Below are positions 24,515 to 34,076 of a DNA stretch of 64,000 bases, one piece after another (the first letter of the stretch is position 1; each line of letters starts with the position of its first letter). Under the pieces are notes generated by a model, which was given only the letters and a program-made list of their open reading frames with translations, was not told the origin of the DNA and did no database searches. This DNA comes from Erythrobacter sp047872805. GTDB lineage: Bacteria > Pseudomonadota > Alphaproteobacteria > Sphingomonadales > Sphingomonadaceae. Where the stretch lies: the NCBI RefSeq assembly GCF_047872805.1, contig NZ_JBLQUK010000015.1:4839-68838 (forward strand), written 5' to 3'. The position numbers and the translations under genes were made by a program.

Positions 24515-24925
24515 ATGAAAGAGCTGTTCCAACACGCCGCTGTCACCGACGGGATCACCGTGCGGGTGGCTGTCAACTTCCTGCCGGAGCAATCGCATCC
24601 GGAGGCGGGCAAGTGGTTCTGGGTGTATCACATCCGGATCGAGAACGGCTCGCACGAACCTGTCCAGCTGCGCACCCGGCACTGGCGGATCACCGATGCG
24701 CGCGGGATGGTGAACCATGTCGATGGCGAAGGCGTGGTCGGCGAACAGCCCCGGCTCGCGCCCGGCACCAGCCATGATTACGTCTCGGGCTGCCCGCTGA
24801 CGACGCCGCATGGCTCGATGGAGGGGTTCTACACCTTCACCCGCAGCGATGGCGAGCCGCTGGAGGTGCGCATCCCGTTCTTCCCGCTTGCCGCGCCCGA
24901 AACCGCGGATGGGCGTTCTGCCTGA
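24515..24925 (+). CDS. apaG: ApaG domain protein
   Basis: 136 residues of the ApaG beta-sandwich family; GKWFWVYHIRIENGSHEPVQ and LTTPHGSMEGFY are characteristic. ApaG is linked to Co2+/Mg2+ homeostasis in enterobacteria, with the biochemical role unsettled. The gene diverges from the methyltransferase gene by 142 bases and precedes a LysR gene by 43 bases. Confidence 0.92.
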   Translation: MKELFQHAAVTDGITVRVAVNFLPEQSHPEAGKWFWVYHIRIENGSHEPVQLRTRHWRITDARGMVNHVDGEGVVGEQPRLAPGTSHDYVSGCPLTTPHGSMEGFYTFTRSDGEPLEVRIPFFPLAAPETADGRSA

Positions 24926-24968
24926 TCGGGCTTGCGGGTCAGTGGCTGCGCGATTAGGCGCTTGAACC

Positions 24969-25772
24969 GTGAAACGCACCCATCTCCCCCTCAACGCCCT
25001 GCGCGTCTATGACGCGGCGGCGCGGCACCTGTCCTTCACCCGCGCGGCAGACGAGCTGGCGGTGACGCCCGCCGCCGTGGGTCAGCAGATCCGCGCGCTG
25101 GAGGATCACCTCGGCGTGGTCCTGTTCCGCCGCACGTCCAAGGGGCTCGAACTCACGCCGGAGGGCTGCGCCGGGCTCGATCCTTTGCGCGAAGGGTTCC
25201 TGCGGTTCGAGGAAAGCGTCGCCGCGATGCAGGCCGGACAGGCCTCTGACCGCTACACCATCGCCGCGCCGCGCGAATTCTACGCCGAATGGCTCGCGCC
25301 CCGGCTGGCCACCTTCCAAAAGGGCACGCCCAATGACCAGGGGGGGGTGGTCTATTCAATCATCGCGGATGAAGGCGCGGACTTCACCGAGGCCAACCTC
25401 GACCTTGCGATCCGGCTGGTTGACGGGCCGGGCGAGCTGGAGGGCGTGCAATTGGCCGAGGCCCGGCGCGTCACGGTGGAGGCGCCCGGCGCGCGCGACG
25501 CCTGGATCGACTGGCCCGGTGCGGCGCTGCCCGATGGCGTGCTGCCCTGCATCAAGGCCGGCAGCCCCGGACAGGCGCTGTCCAGCGCGCTGGCGGGGAT
25601 GGGGCGCACGGTATTGCCGCTGCCGCTGGTCGAAACCGCGATCACGCGCGGACAGCTGAGCGCGCTGGATGAACCGCAGGAAAGCCGCCGCGCTTATTGG
25701 CTGGTCGCCCCGGTCCCGCAATGGCGCAGCAAAAAGGTGAAAGCCCTCGTGGAGTTCCTGACCCGCGCATGA
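24969..25772 (+). CDS. LysR-type transcriptional regulator (GcvA-like)
   Basis: 267 residues: N-terminal winged HTH (LNALRVYDAAARHLSFTRAA, typical of the GcvA/AmpR branch, with VTPAAVGQQIRALEDHLG) and an effector domain shorter than usual for the family (~300). Starts at an ATG... GTG-type codon at 24969 without an evident SD. No obvious adjacent structural gene is divergent from it, so its target is not inferable. Confidence 0.82.
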   Translation: MKRTHLPLNALRVYDAAARHLSFTRAADELAVTPAAVGQQIRALEDHLGVVLFRRTSKGLELTPEGCAGLDPLREGFLRFEESVAAMQAGQASDRYTIAAPREFYAEWLAPRLATFQKGTPNDQGGVVYSIIADEGADFTEANLDLAIRLVDGPGELEGVQLAEARRVTVEAPGARDAWIDWPGAALPDGVLPCIKAGSPGQALSSALAGMGRTVLPLPLVETAITRGQLSALDEPQESRRAYWLVAPVPQWRSKKVKALVEFLTRA

Positions 25773-25792
25773 TCGGGCGCAAGCCGCAGCGA

Positions 25793-26491
25793 CTAGCGCG
25801 TCTCGCCCAGCACCCGGCGCTTTGAAGCCTCCGCCGCCAGCTCGCGCTCCCACTGATCCCGCCACTTCGCTTTCAGCCGCAGGAAGAAATCGTTGCGCAT
25901 CTGTATGGCCTCGGGAGAATGGCGCTCGGCATTTTGCTCCTCCACCCACTCGGCGCGCAGACGCTCGACCAAGGCGTCGTAGGCGGGATGGCCGGGCTCA
26001 AACGCCCCTTCCTGCGCCGATTTGCCGTATCGTTTGGGCAGGCGGTGGCGCAGGAAGAACATCGTCAGCGCCTCATTATGGCGGATTTCCGTGCCCAGCA
26101 CCTGCCCGGCGGAGACAACCAAGCGCTCCTCCCCAGCAATCGCCCGCGCCAGCGCGCCGCTTTCCAGCCGCGCCACCCCGCGATCAATCGCCGCATCCCA
26201 CGCCGCGCGAAACCCCTCCGCGCCGGGCCGCTGACGCAGTTTATAGATCGCCTCCATAGACTTGCCGATATGCCGCGCCGCCTCGGAGACGATGCCCGTG
26301 GCGGCCAGATGCGCGATAAAGGCGCGCTGGAGATCAGGCGTGATCGAATTGCGGCGGAGCTGCTTGTGCGGGACCGGCGCGAAGCCAAGCAGCGGATCGT
26401 CCGGCGCAGGCGGAGGCGCGGTGTGCGCGACGGCGCTGGTGGCCTGGCGGGTGGTTTTGCGGGTGGGGGTGGGTGAGGGCGGTTTGGGCAT
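25793..26491 (-). CDS. HTH-containing protein of unknown function (terminase-small-subunit-like)
   Basis: 232 residues from the ATG at 26491. A basic Pro/Thr-rich N-terminus is followed by a homeodomain-like HTH (DLQRAFIAHLAATGIVSEAA, then RHIGKSMEAIYKLRQRPGAE), then helices ending in a charged coiled segment. Similar proteins are common in sphingomonad chromosomes; the HTH recalls phage terminase small subunits, but no other phage gene is near. The frame continuing to 26803 crosses a repeat and lacks a plausible start. Confidence 0.65.
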   Translation of the reverse strand: MPKPPSPTPTRKTTRQATSAVAHTAPPPAPDDPLLGFAPVPHKQLRRNSITPDLQRAFIAHLAATGIVSEAARHIGKSMEAIYKLRQRPGAEGFRAAWDAAIDRGVARLESGALARAIAGEERLVVSAGQVLGTEIRHNEALTMFFLRHRLPKRYGKSAQEGAFEPGHPAYDALVERLRAEWVEEQNAERHSPEAIQMRNDFFLRLKAKWRDQWERELAAEASKRRVLGETR

Positions 26492-26565
26492 AGCCGCGGG
26501 TAGATTGCAGATTTTGGGAGAGTAGGAAAATGGTAAGGCACCAACGCAGAGCATGGCACAATAAC

Positions 26566-26660
26566 GGCGCGCAGCGCCGCAAGCGCGACCGCGCGCCGCG
26601 CCTTTTGGCGCGTAGCCAAGCAGGCCGGATGGCCTGCGCCCGGCGCTTGAGGGCGCAAAC
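26566..26660. repeat. GC-rich dispersed hairpin repeat, long member 2
   Basis: Ordered hairpins: GGCGC-GCA-GCGCC (26566-26578), GCAAG linker, CGCGCC-TTTT-GGCGCG (26597-26612), then CAGGCC-GGAT-GGCCTG (26621-26636). Same order, loops and linker as 9972-10061 with different stems. The rest of the 317-base spacer 26492-26808 must hold the promoter of the restriction-modification genes; no convincing -35/-10 or controller-protein box was seen. Confidence 0.55.
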
Positions 26661-26808
26661 AAGAGACTCGCGGAGGGGAGGGGCAGCGTTCTTCCCCCAA
26701 TAGCGGTGCCTCGGGCTTCGGCTTGCTGATGTTTTAAGCCCGACCAGTTATCCTCATTTTCGATCAATCGGACGTTGCAAAGCTTATGGGCACTGTTAAG
26801 CACAAAGC

Positions 26809-27966
26809 ATGAACGAAAAGACTTTCTACGAGTTTTTTGCAGGGGGCGGCATGGCGCGCCTTGGCTTGGGCTCTCAGTGGCATTGCCTGTTCGCCAATGA
26901 TTTCGACCGGACGAAGGCCGCCGCGTATCGAGAAAACTGGGGTCACGAGCATTTCCGTGACGACGACATCAATGACCTCAGCCCTTCTGATTTAAGCGGA
27001 TGTGCTGATCTGGCTTGGGCATCATTCCCCTGTCAAGATTTGAGCCTCGCTGGCAATGCATTGGGTTTGGGTACTGCGACAGACCAAACTCGTTCAGGTG
27101 CCTTCTGGGCGTTTTGGTCGTTGATGGAAGGGCTCGCCAAAGAAAAGCGTGGCCCGAAAACCATAGTTCTAGAGAATGTATACGGGGCACTGACTGCTAA
27201 CCAAGGACAAGATTTTTCGGTGATTTGCCGCTGCCTGTCGCTGGCGGGGTATCGTTTTGGTGCTGTGATTTTAGATGCGGTTGAATTTCTTCCTCAGTCG
27301 CGCCCGCGCATGTTCCTTGTGGCGGTTCGCGGGGACATCCAGATTTCTGAGCGTCTTTTGGCCTATGGCCCGGTTGGTGCGCTGCATCCTAAGGCAATGG
27401 TGACAGCCATGGCGCGTTTAGCTGAAGTAGACCAAGCTCGATGGGTATGGTGGAAGGTCCCAAGCGCATCGGCGAAGCGTTCTAGTCTCATGGAATTACT
27501 TGAGCCCGATCATGTGGTGTCTTGGCACGACGATGCCACATCGTCGAAGCTCATCAACATGATGAGTGCGCTAAATCGTCAAAAATTGCAGCGCATGGTT
27601 GCTTCTGGGCAGCGTTCTGTTGGGACTATCTACAAGCGAACCCGTGTCGAAGGGGGGCATCGTGTTCAGCGCGCCGAGCTTCGCGATGACGGCGTTGCTG
27701 GCTGCCTGCGCACCCCAGGTGGAGGCTCCTCCCGACAATTTGTGATTGTCGTTGACAAGTCTGTCATTCGAACGCGCCTTTTGACAGCGCGAGAGGCTGC
27801 TCGCCTAATGGGGCTTCCCGACACTTACCGACTACCGTCTCGTTATAACGAGGCATATCACCTCGCTGGCGATGGACTTGCCGTTCCCGTGGTTGCGCAT
27901 TTGGCACAACACGTTATCGGTCCGATTCTCGATGAAAGTTTAGCGGTTTCTTCATTGGCGGCGTGA
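26809..27966 (+). CDS. DNA (cytosine-5)-methyltransferase of a type II restriction-modification system
   Basis: 385 residues with ordered C5-MTase motifs: I FFAGGGMARLGLG (9-21), IV FPCQDLS with catalytic Cys75, VI ENV (122-124), VIII QSRPRMF (163-169), IX RLLTAREAARLMGLPD and X AGDGLAVPVV. It methylates cytosines in the site cut by the partner nuclease encoded immediately downstream (GTGA overlap). Base composition and codons (many TTT, TCT, GTT) are clearly less GC-rich than the flanking genes, suggesting horizontal acquisition. Confidence 0.93.
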   Translation: MNEKTFYEFFAGGGMARLGLGSQWHCLFANDFDRTKAAAYRENWGHEHFRDDDINDLSPSDLSGCADLAWASFPCQDLSLAGNALGLGTATDQTRSGAFWAFWSLMEGLAKEKRGPKTIVLENVYGALTANQGQDFSVICRCLSLAGYRFGAVILDAVEFLPQSRPRMFLVAVRGDIQISERLLAYGPVGALHPKAMVTAMARLAEVDQARWVWWKVPSASAKRSSLMELLEPDHVVSWHDDATSSKLINMMSALNRQKLQRMVASGQRSVGTIYKRTRVEGGHRVQRAELRDDGVAGCLRTPGGGSSRQFVIVVDKSVIRTRLLTAREAARLMGLPDTYRLPSRYNEAYHLAGDGLAVPVVAHLAQHVIGPILDESLAVSSLAA

Positions 27967-28541
27967 GGTTTATGGCAATTGATCTTGGCTTCCGGCGAAA
28001 GGCGCTGCGCCAATTAACGAATGAAATTGGTTGCTATGCTCTTTGTGATCTGGATGAAGTTCCGATTTACGTTGGCCAGTCAGTTGACGGTATCAGATCG
28101 CGTGTAAATCGACATCTGACTTCGGCCCGATCTGACATCATTGCAAATCGGCAAGTCGATGTTTGGGAGATTGCCTACGTTTGGGCGTTCCCAGTCGATG
28201 ACAGAGCCAAAATTCAGCCTCTCGAAGATGCGCTATTCCATAGCTTTCACAAGGTGTCGCCTTTGATGAACGGGAAAGTGCCGCCGGTGCCTGCCGTGCT
28301 CGCTGTCCCGAAGCCAACCCAGCGGTTGCAAGTGATGTCTCAACAAGAAATTGACGAGAAACGAGACCCAGCGCTAAGGCTTCCGCGTCAAGCCGAACAT
28401 TATTCTCAGATTGTGGGTCACTTCTTGGCTGTCAAAAACTCCCGTGAAATTGCAGTTGCTATTGATGCCCACTTTGCTCGGTTGCAGCGTTACCATCAGC
28501 GATTGCTGGCGCTTTCAATGGAGGTGCAAGGTGACCGCTAG
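27963..28541 (+). CDS. GIY-YIG restriction endonuclease (Eco29kI family)
   Basis: 192 residues from a GTG overlapping the methylase stop (an ATG at 27972 is an alternative). The GIY-YIG core is visible: GCYALCDL (Tyr25), IYVGQS (Tyr36), GIRSRVNRH (Arg45, His51), Glu88 in QPLEDALFHSF and Asn103. Arrangement next to a C5 methylase, size and the GIRSRVxRHxxSARSDI pattern fit the Eco29kI/NgoMIII-like enzymes, which cut CCGCGG; the site here is not proven. It ends 353 bases before rpsL. Confidence 0.85.
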   Translation: MRFMAIDLGFRRKALRQLTNEIGCYALCDLDEVPIYVGQSVDGIRSRVNRHLTSARSDIIANRQVDVWEIAYVWAFPVDDRAKIQPLEDALFHSFHKVSPLMNGKVPPVPAVLAVPKPTQRLQVMSQQEIDEKRDPALRLPRQAEHYSQIVGHFLAVKNSREIAVAIDAHFARLQRYHQRLLALSMEVQGDR

Positions 28542-28740
28542 TTGGTTGCGCACCTCTCACCCGCACCAACACCAACCCTTGACCCCCCACCCAATCCCGC
28601 CTATGGGCGCGCTTCCTCCGGGGTTATTCCCGGTTTGAGCTGAACATTGGCGGTCCGTCTCTCCCTTACGGAAAAGGCAGCTGTCAAAGTAACCCGGTGG
28701 CCGTGGGGCCGATCTGGGTGGAGTGTTTCAGTCCTCTCGT

Positions 28741-28820
28741 CGTTCCAGCGGATGCTGGAATCTCGGGCCGCAGGCGTCACCGCTTGCCGCTTTAGACCCC
28801 AGCTTCTGCTGGGTTGACGG
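28741..28820. repeat. Dispersed palindromic repeat upstream of rpsL
   Basis: Two inverted repeats, TTCCAGC-GGAT-GCTGGAA (28743-28760) and CCCAGC-TTCT-GCTGGG (28798-28813), flank a GCTTGCCGC core. The same layout recurs at 50025-50103 between rpoA and rplQ. It resembles the CAGC/GCTG palindromic elements scattered in alphaproteobacterial genomes. The remaining spacer 28542-28740 shows no gene. Confidence 0.7.
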
Positions 28821-28894
28821 TTAGGGCAAAGAACCCTCCGCACATGATCGTCCGCTTGTTGTCACCTCCACACGGTGAAGAGAGAAAGTCTTAC

Positions 28895-29266
28895 ATGCCG
28901 ACGATCAACCAGCTGGTCCGCAAGGGCCGCACTCCACAGAAGGCCAAGTCCAAGGTCCCTGCGATGGAGCAGAACCCGCAGAAACGCGGCGTTTGCACCC
29001 GCGTCTATACGACGACGCCGAAGAAACCGAACTCCGCACTTCGTAAAGTCGCCAAGGTGCGCCTGACGAACCAGCGCGAAGTGATCTCCTATATTCCGGG
29101 CGAGGGCCACAATCTGCAGGAACACAGCGTCGTGCTGATCCGCGGGGGCCGTGTGCGCGATCTTCCCGGTGTGCGTTACCACGTCCTGCGCGGCGTGCTG
29201 GATACGCAAGGGGTCAAGGACCGCAAGCAATCGCGTTCGAAATACGGGGCCAAGCGGCCGAAGTAA
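28895..29266 (+). CDS. rpsL: 30S ribosomal protein S12
   Basis: 123 residues, MPTINQLVRKGR start and the conserved KKPNSALRKVAKVRL and GRVRDLPGVRYH segments that line the decoding centre. Lys residues at the streptomycin-resistance positions (TPKKPNS and PGVRY context) are wild-type. First gene of the str cluster; rpoBC, which usually precedes it, is replaced here by a restriction-modification pair. The frame upstream of 28895 is not used. Confidence 0.97.
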   Translation: MPTINQLVRKGRTPQKAKSKVPAMEQNPQKRGVCTRVYTTTPKKPNSALRKVAKVRLTNQREVISYIPGEGHNLQEHSVVLIRGGRVRDLPGVRYHVLRGVLDTQGVKDRKQSRSKYGAKRPK

Positions 29267-29284
29267 TTGAGGCGCGGCGGCGGT

Positions 29285-29343
29285 CCTCACCCCCACCCGG
29301 ACACCGTTAAAGGTATCCTGTGGGTGGCCGGGTGGGGGTGAGG
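29285..29343. other. Long hairpin between rpsL and rpsG
   Basis: Perfect 16-base arms CCTCACCCCCACCCGG (29285-29300) and its complement (29328-29343). No T-tract follows. It may act in mRNA processing, partial attenuation, or be a captured repeat. Confidence 0.6.
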
Positions 29344-29400
29344 GCCGGTGCCGCTGGGCGCTCATGGATATGAGCGGCCACTCCGAAGGAGTTAAACAAT

Positions 29401-29871
29401 ATGTCACGTCGTCGTAGACCCGAAAAGCGGGTAATCCTGCCCGATCCCAAGTTTGGGGATCAGGTGCTGTCGAAATTCATGAACAACCTGATGCTGGACG
29501 GCAAGAAAGCCGTGGCCGAGGGGATCGTGTACACCGCGCTCGCCACGGTTGAATCGAAGGCCAAGGCCGATCCGGTGCAGCTGTTCCATGACGCGCTCAA
29601 CAATGTTAAGCCACAGGTCGAAGTGCGCAGCCGCCGCGTTGGCGGTGCCACGTATCAGGTGCCGGTCGAGGTGCGTCCCGAACGCGCCCAGGCGCTGGCG
29701 ATCCGCTGGCTCATCACGGCAGCGCGCGGACGTCCGGAAACCACCATGAGCGCGCGCCTTTCGGGCGAGCTGATGGATGCGGCCAACAACCGCGGCAATG
29801 CGGTGAAAAAGCGTGAAGACACGCACCGCATGGCCGATGCCAACCGCGCGTTCTCGCATTACCGGTGGTAA
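29401..29871 (+). CDS. rpsG: 30S ribosomal protein S7
   Basis: 156 residues, the standard length; MSRRRRPEKRVILPDPKFG start and RALAIRWL-type ALAIRWLITAARGRPE segment are diagnostic. S7 nucleates assembly of the 30S head and can be the translational repressor of the str operon. Preceded by GAAGGAG. It follows rpsL across a 134-base spacer with a large hairpin. Confidence 0.97.
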   Translation: MSRRRRPEKRVILPDPKFGDQVLSKFMNNLMLDGKKAVAEGIVYTALATVESKAKADPVQLFHDALNNVKPQVEVRSRRVGGATYQVPVEVRPERAQALAIRWLITAARGRPETTMSARLSGELMDAANNRGNAVKKREDTHRMADANRAFSHYRW

Positions 29872-29890
29872 TTGGCACGGCGTAGAAGGT

Positions 29891-29941
29891 CGCCTCCCCT
29901 TGCTGCTGGTCCCCTGAACCGGGGATAGGGGCGGGGAGGCG
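29891..29941. other. Long hairpin between rpsG and fusA
   Basis: CGCCTCCCC (29891-29899) and GGGGAGGCG (29933-29941) with an inner CCCCTGAACCGGGG hairpin. Similar position and composition to the hairpin between rpsL and rpsG. In E. coli this spacer carries the S7 regulatory site, but the sequence is different. Confidence 0.5.
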
Positions 29942-30013
29942 TCTTCAACCCGTCACACTTGTAACTATATGGGGCGCGACCATCCTCGCCCTTTCGAACC
30001 CAAGGAATTGAAC

Positions 30014-32146
30014 ATGGCCCGCGAGTACCCGCTCGAGCGTTATCGCAATATCGGCATCATGGCGCACATCGACGCCGGGAAAACCACGACCACCGAACGC
30101 ATCCTCTATTACACCGGCAAATCCTACAAGATCGGCGAAGTGCACGACGGCGCGGCGACGATGGACTGGATGGAGCAGGAGCAGGAACGCGGGATCACGA
30201 TCACCTCGGCCGCGACGACGACGTTCTGGACCGCTGAGGACCCGACGATGGATCCGATGTCGGAACCCGATGCGCTGCGGGCGGATATGCCCAAGCACCG
30301 GATCAACATCATCGACACCCCCGGCCACGTTGACTTCACGATCGAAGTCGAGCGGAGCTTGCGCGTGCTCGACGGCGCGGTGGCGGTGTTTGACGGCGTG
30401 GCAGGCGTTGAACCCCAGTCCGAAACCGTGTGGCGCCAGGCCGACAAGTATGGTGTCCCCCGGATGTGCTTCATCAATAAACTCGACCGCACCGGCGCGG
30501 ATTTCTATTACTGCGTGCAGTCAATCGTTGACCGCCTCGGCGCGAAGCCCCTGGTGCTGTATCTCCCGATTGGCGCGGAAAGCGACCTGCGCGGCGTCGT
30601 TGACCTCGTCAACAATCGCGGCATCGTTTGGGAAAACGACGGGCTGGGCGCGGAATACAGCTTTATCGCAATCCCGGATGATCTGGCTGATAAGGCTGCG
30701 GAATATCGCGAACAGCTGATCGAAACCGTTGTCGAGCAAGACGATGCGGTGATGGAAACCTATCTCGAAGGCGAAATGCCTGATGCGGCGACTCTCAAGC
30801 GGTTGATCCGCAAGGGCACCATGGCGCGCGATTTCGTCCCAGTGCTGTGCGGTTCGGCGTTCAAGAACAAGGGCGTGCAGCCGCTGCTTGATGCAGTGGT
30901 CGATTACATGCCTTCGCCGCTCGACGTGCCCGCGATCAAGGGCGTGCTGCCCGACAGCGACGAGGAAGCCGAACGTCCGTCGAGCGACGATGCGCCGTTC
31001 AGCGCGTTGGCGTTCAAGATCATGAACGACCCGTTCGTGGGCTCGCTGACTTTTACCCGCATCTATTCGGGCAAGCTGTCGAAAGGCACTGTGACGAACA
31101 GTGTAAAGGACAAGAAGGAAAAGATCGGCCGCATGTTGCTGATGCATTCCAACAACCGTGAAGACATTGATGAGGCATTTGCTGGCGATATCGTTGCGCT
31201 TGCCGGGATGAAGGATACGACCACAGGCGATACGCTCTGCGATCCGGCCAAGCCGATCATCCTTGAACGGATGGAATTCCCCGAGCCGGTGATTGAGCTT
31301 TCGGTAGAACCCAAGACCAAGGCTGACCAGGAAAAGATGGGCGTTGCGCTCAATCGCCTTGCTGCCGAGGATCCTTCGTTCCGGGTGTCGACCGATCACG
31401 AATCCGGCCAGACGATCATCAAGGGCATGGGCGAGCTTCACCTCGACATTCTGGTTGACCGGATGAAGCGCGAATTCAAGGTCGAGGCCAATGTCGGTGC
31501 GCCGCAGGTGGCATATCGCGAATCGCTCGCCCGCGCAGTCGAGGTTGATTACACCCACAAGAAGCAGTCGGGCGGCTCCGGCCAGTTCGGCCGCGTAAAG
31601 GTGCGCGTCACTCCGGGCGAACGCGGGCAGGGTGTCTTGTTTGAAGACGAGATCAAGGGCGGTAACATTCCCAAGGAATATATCCCCGCGATTGAAAAGG
31701 GATTCCGCGAACAGGCCGCAAGCGGTCACCTCGTCGGCTTCCCGATTATCGATTTCAGCATCACCTTGTTCGATGGCGCATATCATGACGTCGATTCGTC
31801 GGCGATTGCGTTTGAAATTGCCGGTCGCGGCGCAATGCGCGAAGTGGCCAGCAAATCGGGCATCAAGCTGCTGGAACCGATCATGAAGGTTGAGGTTGTC
31901 ACGCCTGACGATTACCTCGGCGATGTCATCGGCGACCTCAACAGCCGCCGCGGACAAATTCAGGGCACCGACAGCCGCGGCAACGCTCAGGCGGTCGAAG
32001 CCTTTGTTCCGCTGGCGAATATGTTTGGCTACGTCAATGAACTGCGCTCCTTCACTCAAGGCCGCGCGCAGTACACAATGCAGTTTTCGCATTATGACGA
32101 AGTTCCGGCCAGCGTGGCGCAAGAGGTCAAGGAGAAGCTTGCCTAA
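30014..32146 (+). CDS. fusA: Elongation factor G
   Basis: 710 residues. GTPase motifs AHIDAGKTTTTERIL (P-loop), DTPGHVDF (G3) and NKLDRTGADF (G4), then the domain IV/V segments of EF-G. It drives translocation and, with RRF, ribosome recycling. The ATG at 30014 (MAREYPLERYRNIGIM) is the family start; AAGGAATTG precedes it. Slightly longer than E. coli EF-G because of an insert in the G domain after the switch I region (about residues 65-90). Confidence 0.97.
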   Translation: MAREYPLERYRNIGIMAHIDAGKTTTTERILYYTGKSYKIGEVHDGAATMDWMEQEQERGITITSAATTTFWTAEDPTMDPMSEPDALRADMPKHRINIIDTPGHVDFTIEVERSLRVLDGAVAVFDGVAGVEPQSETVWRQADKYGVPRMCFINKLDRTGADFYYCVQSIVDRLGAKPLVLYLPIGAESDLRGVVDLVNNRGIVWENDGLGAEYSFIAIPDDLADKAAEYREQLIETVVEQDDAVMETYLEGEMPDAATLKRLIRKGTMARDFVPVLCGSAFKNKGVQPLLDAVVDYMPSPLDVPAIKGVLPDSDEEAERPSSDDAPFSALAFKIMNDPFVGSLTFTRIYSGKLSKGTVTNSVKDKKEKIGRMLLMHSNNREDIDEAFAGDIVALAGMKDTTTGDTLCDPAKPIILERMEFPEPVIELSVEPKTKADQEKMGVALNRLAAEDPSFRVSTDHESGQTIIKGMGELHLDILVDRMKREFKVEANVGAPQVAYRESLARAVEVDYTHKKQSGGSGQFGRVKVRVTPGERGQGVLFEDEIKGGNIPKEYIPAIEKGFREQAASGHLVGFPIIDFSITLFDGAYHDVDSSAIAFEIAGRGAMREVASKSGIKLLEPIMKVEVVTPDDYLGDVIGDLNSRRGQIQGTDSRGNAQAVEAFVPLANMFGYVNELRSFTQGRAQYTMQFSHYDEVPASVAQEVKEKLA

Positions 32147-32237
32147 ACAGGCAGCAACGTCTAGGGGCGGCGCCTGATTCAGCGGGCCGCCCTTTCTCCC
32201 GCACAGAGATCATTTTTGAAAAAGGTATATACGAGAA

Positions 32238-33428
<1,191 letters not shown>

Positions 33429-33476
33429 GACCCGCTGGGTCCGACCTTTTGCTCCTGACGGAGCGAGGCAAATCTC

Positions 33477-33506
33477 TGGCCCGGTTCACCACGGTGAGCC
33501 GGGCCA
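33477..33506 (+). terminator. Hairpin after tuf
   Basis: TGGCCCGG-T-TCACC pairs with GGTGA-G-CCGGGCCA, 49 bases after the tuf stop. Followed by CCATTTATG, a poor T-tract, so efficiency is uncertain; it separates the str and S10 clusters. Confidence 0.55.
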
Positions 33507-33583
33507 CCATTTATGTGAGCCCCGGTTTGCAGTTTGCATGTCGGAGCTGCAACAAATGGCGTAAATTTCGTGACACTTCGGGG

Positions 33584-33612
33584 TTGCCAGAATCTCAAGC
33601 CGAACGTATAGG
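33584..33612 (+). promoter_or_regulatory. Probable S10 operon promoter
   Basis: TTGCCA (33584-33589), a 17-base spacer and TATAGG (33607-33612). It would give a ~145-base leader before rpsJ. No stronger candidate was seen in the 336-base spacer. Confidence 0.5.
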
Positions 33613-33659
33613 CGCGTCATCGCAAGCGAGATTCGTTTCGCCTGCAACGAAATTCATGG

Positions 33660-33708
33660 GGCCTCCCGTTCCGGGCAACCGGGTATACAGGGCGGGCCTT
33701 TTATTTTT
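33660..33708 (+). terminator. Intrinsic-terminator-like hairpin in the S10 leader (candidate attenuator)
   Basis: GGCCTCCC (33660-33667) pairs with GGGCGGGCC (33690-33698) around an inner CCGG-GCAA-CCGG hairpin, followed by TTTTATTTTT. It lies downstream of the promoter candidate and 66 bases before rpsJ, the position of the L4-controlled attenuator in the E. coli S10 leader. Confidence 0.55.
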
Positions 33709-33764
33709 GAGAGTGTTCTTGCCCGTCAGGGATGCTCTTTGGCTCTTTCGCATCGGTATAGGTA

Positions 33765-34076
33765 ATGGAAGCTCAGAATATCCGTATTCGCCTCAAGGCG
33801 TTCGACCACCGCGTTCTGGACCAGGCAACTGGAGAGATCGCAGATACGGCTCGCCGTACAGGTGCTCTTATTCGTGGCCCCATTCCCATGCCGACGCGCA
33901 TTGAGAAATTCACCGTGAACCGCGGACCGCACATCGACAAGAAGTCGCGTGAGCAGTTCGAGGTGCGCACTTACAAGCGGTTGCTCGACATCGTGCAGCC
34001 TAACGCCCAGACTGTCGATGCTTTGATGAAGCTTGATCTGGCAGCGGGTGTGAACGTGGAAATCAAGCTGGCCTAG
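33765..34076 (+). CDS. rpsJ: 30S ribosomal protein S10
   Basis: 103 residues; IRIRLKAFDHRVLDQATGEI and the loop RIEKFTVNRGPHIDKKSREQ are diagnostic. Also serves as NusE in antitermination complexes. First gene of the S10 cluster, separated from rplC by 262 bases that contain several GC-rich inverted repeats, including GCACCC/GGGTGC (34297-34323) just before the rplC SD. Confidence 0.97.
   Translation: MEAQNIRIRLKAFDHRVLDQATGEIADTARRTGALIRGPIPMPTRIEKFTVNRGPHIDKKSREQFEVRTYKRLLDIVQPNAQTVDALMKLDLAAGVNVEIKLA

Noticed and set aside
25793..26491. Prophage remnant suggested by the terminase-like HTH protein
   Set aside because: No other phage gene, attachment site or integrase is present nearby.
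30521..32122. 533-codon ORF antisense to fusA, and similar long antisense ORFs over tuf, rplC-rplD, rplB, rpoA and rpsC
   Set aside because: Mirror frames of GC-rich, codon-biased genes; no SD and no recognisable domains.
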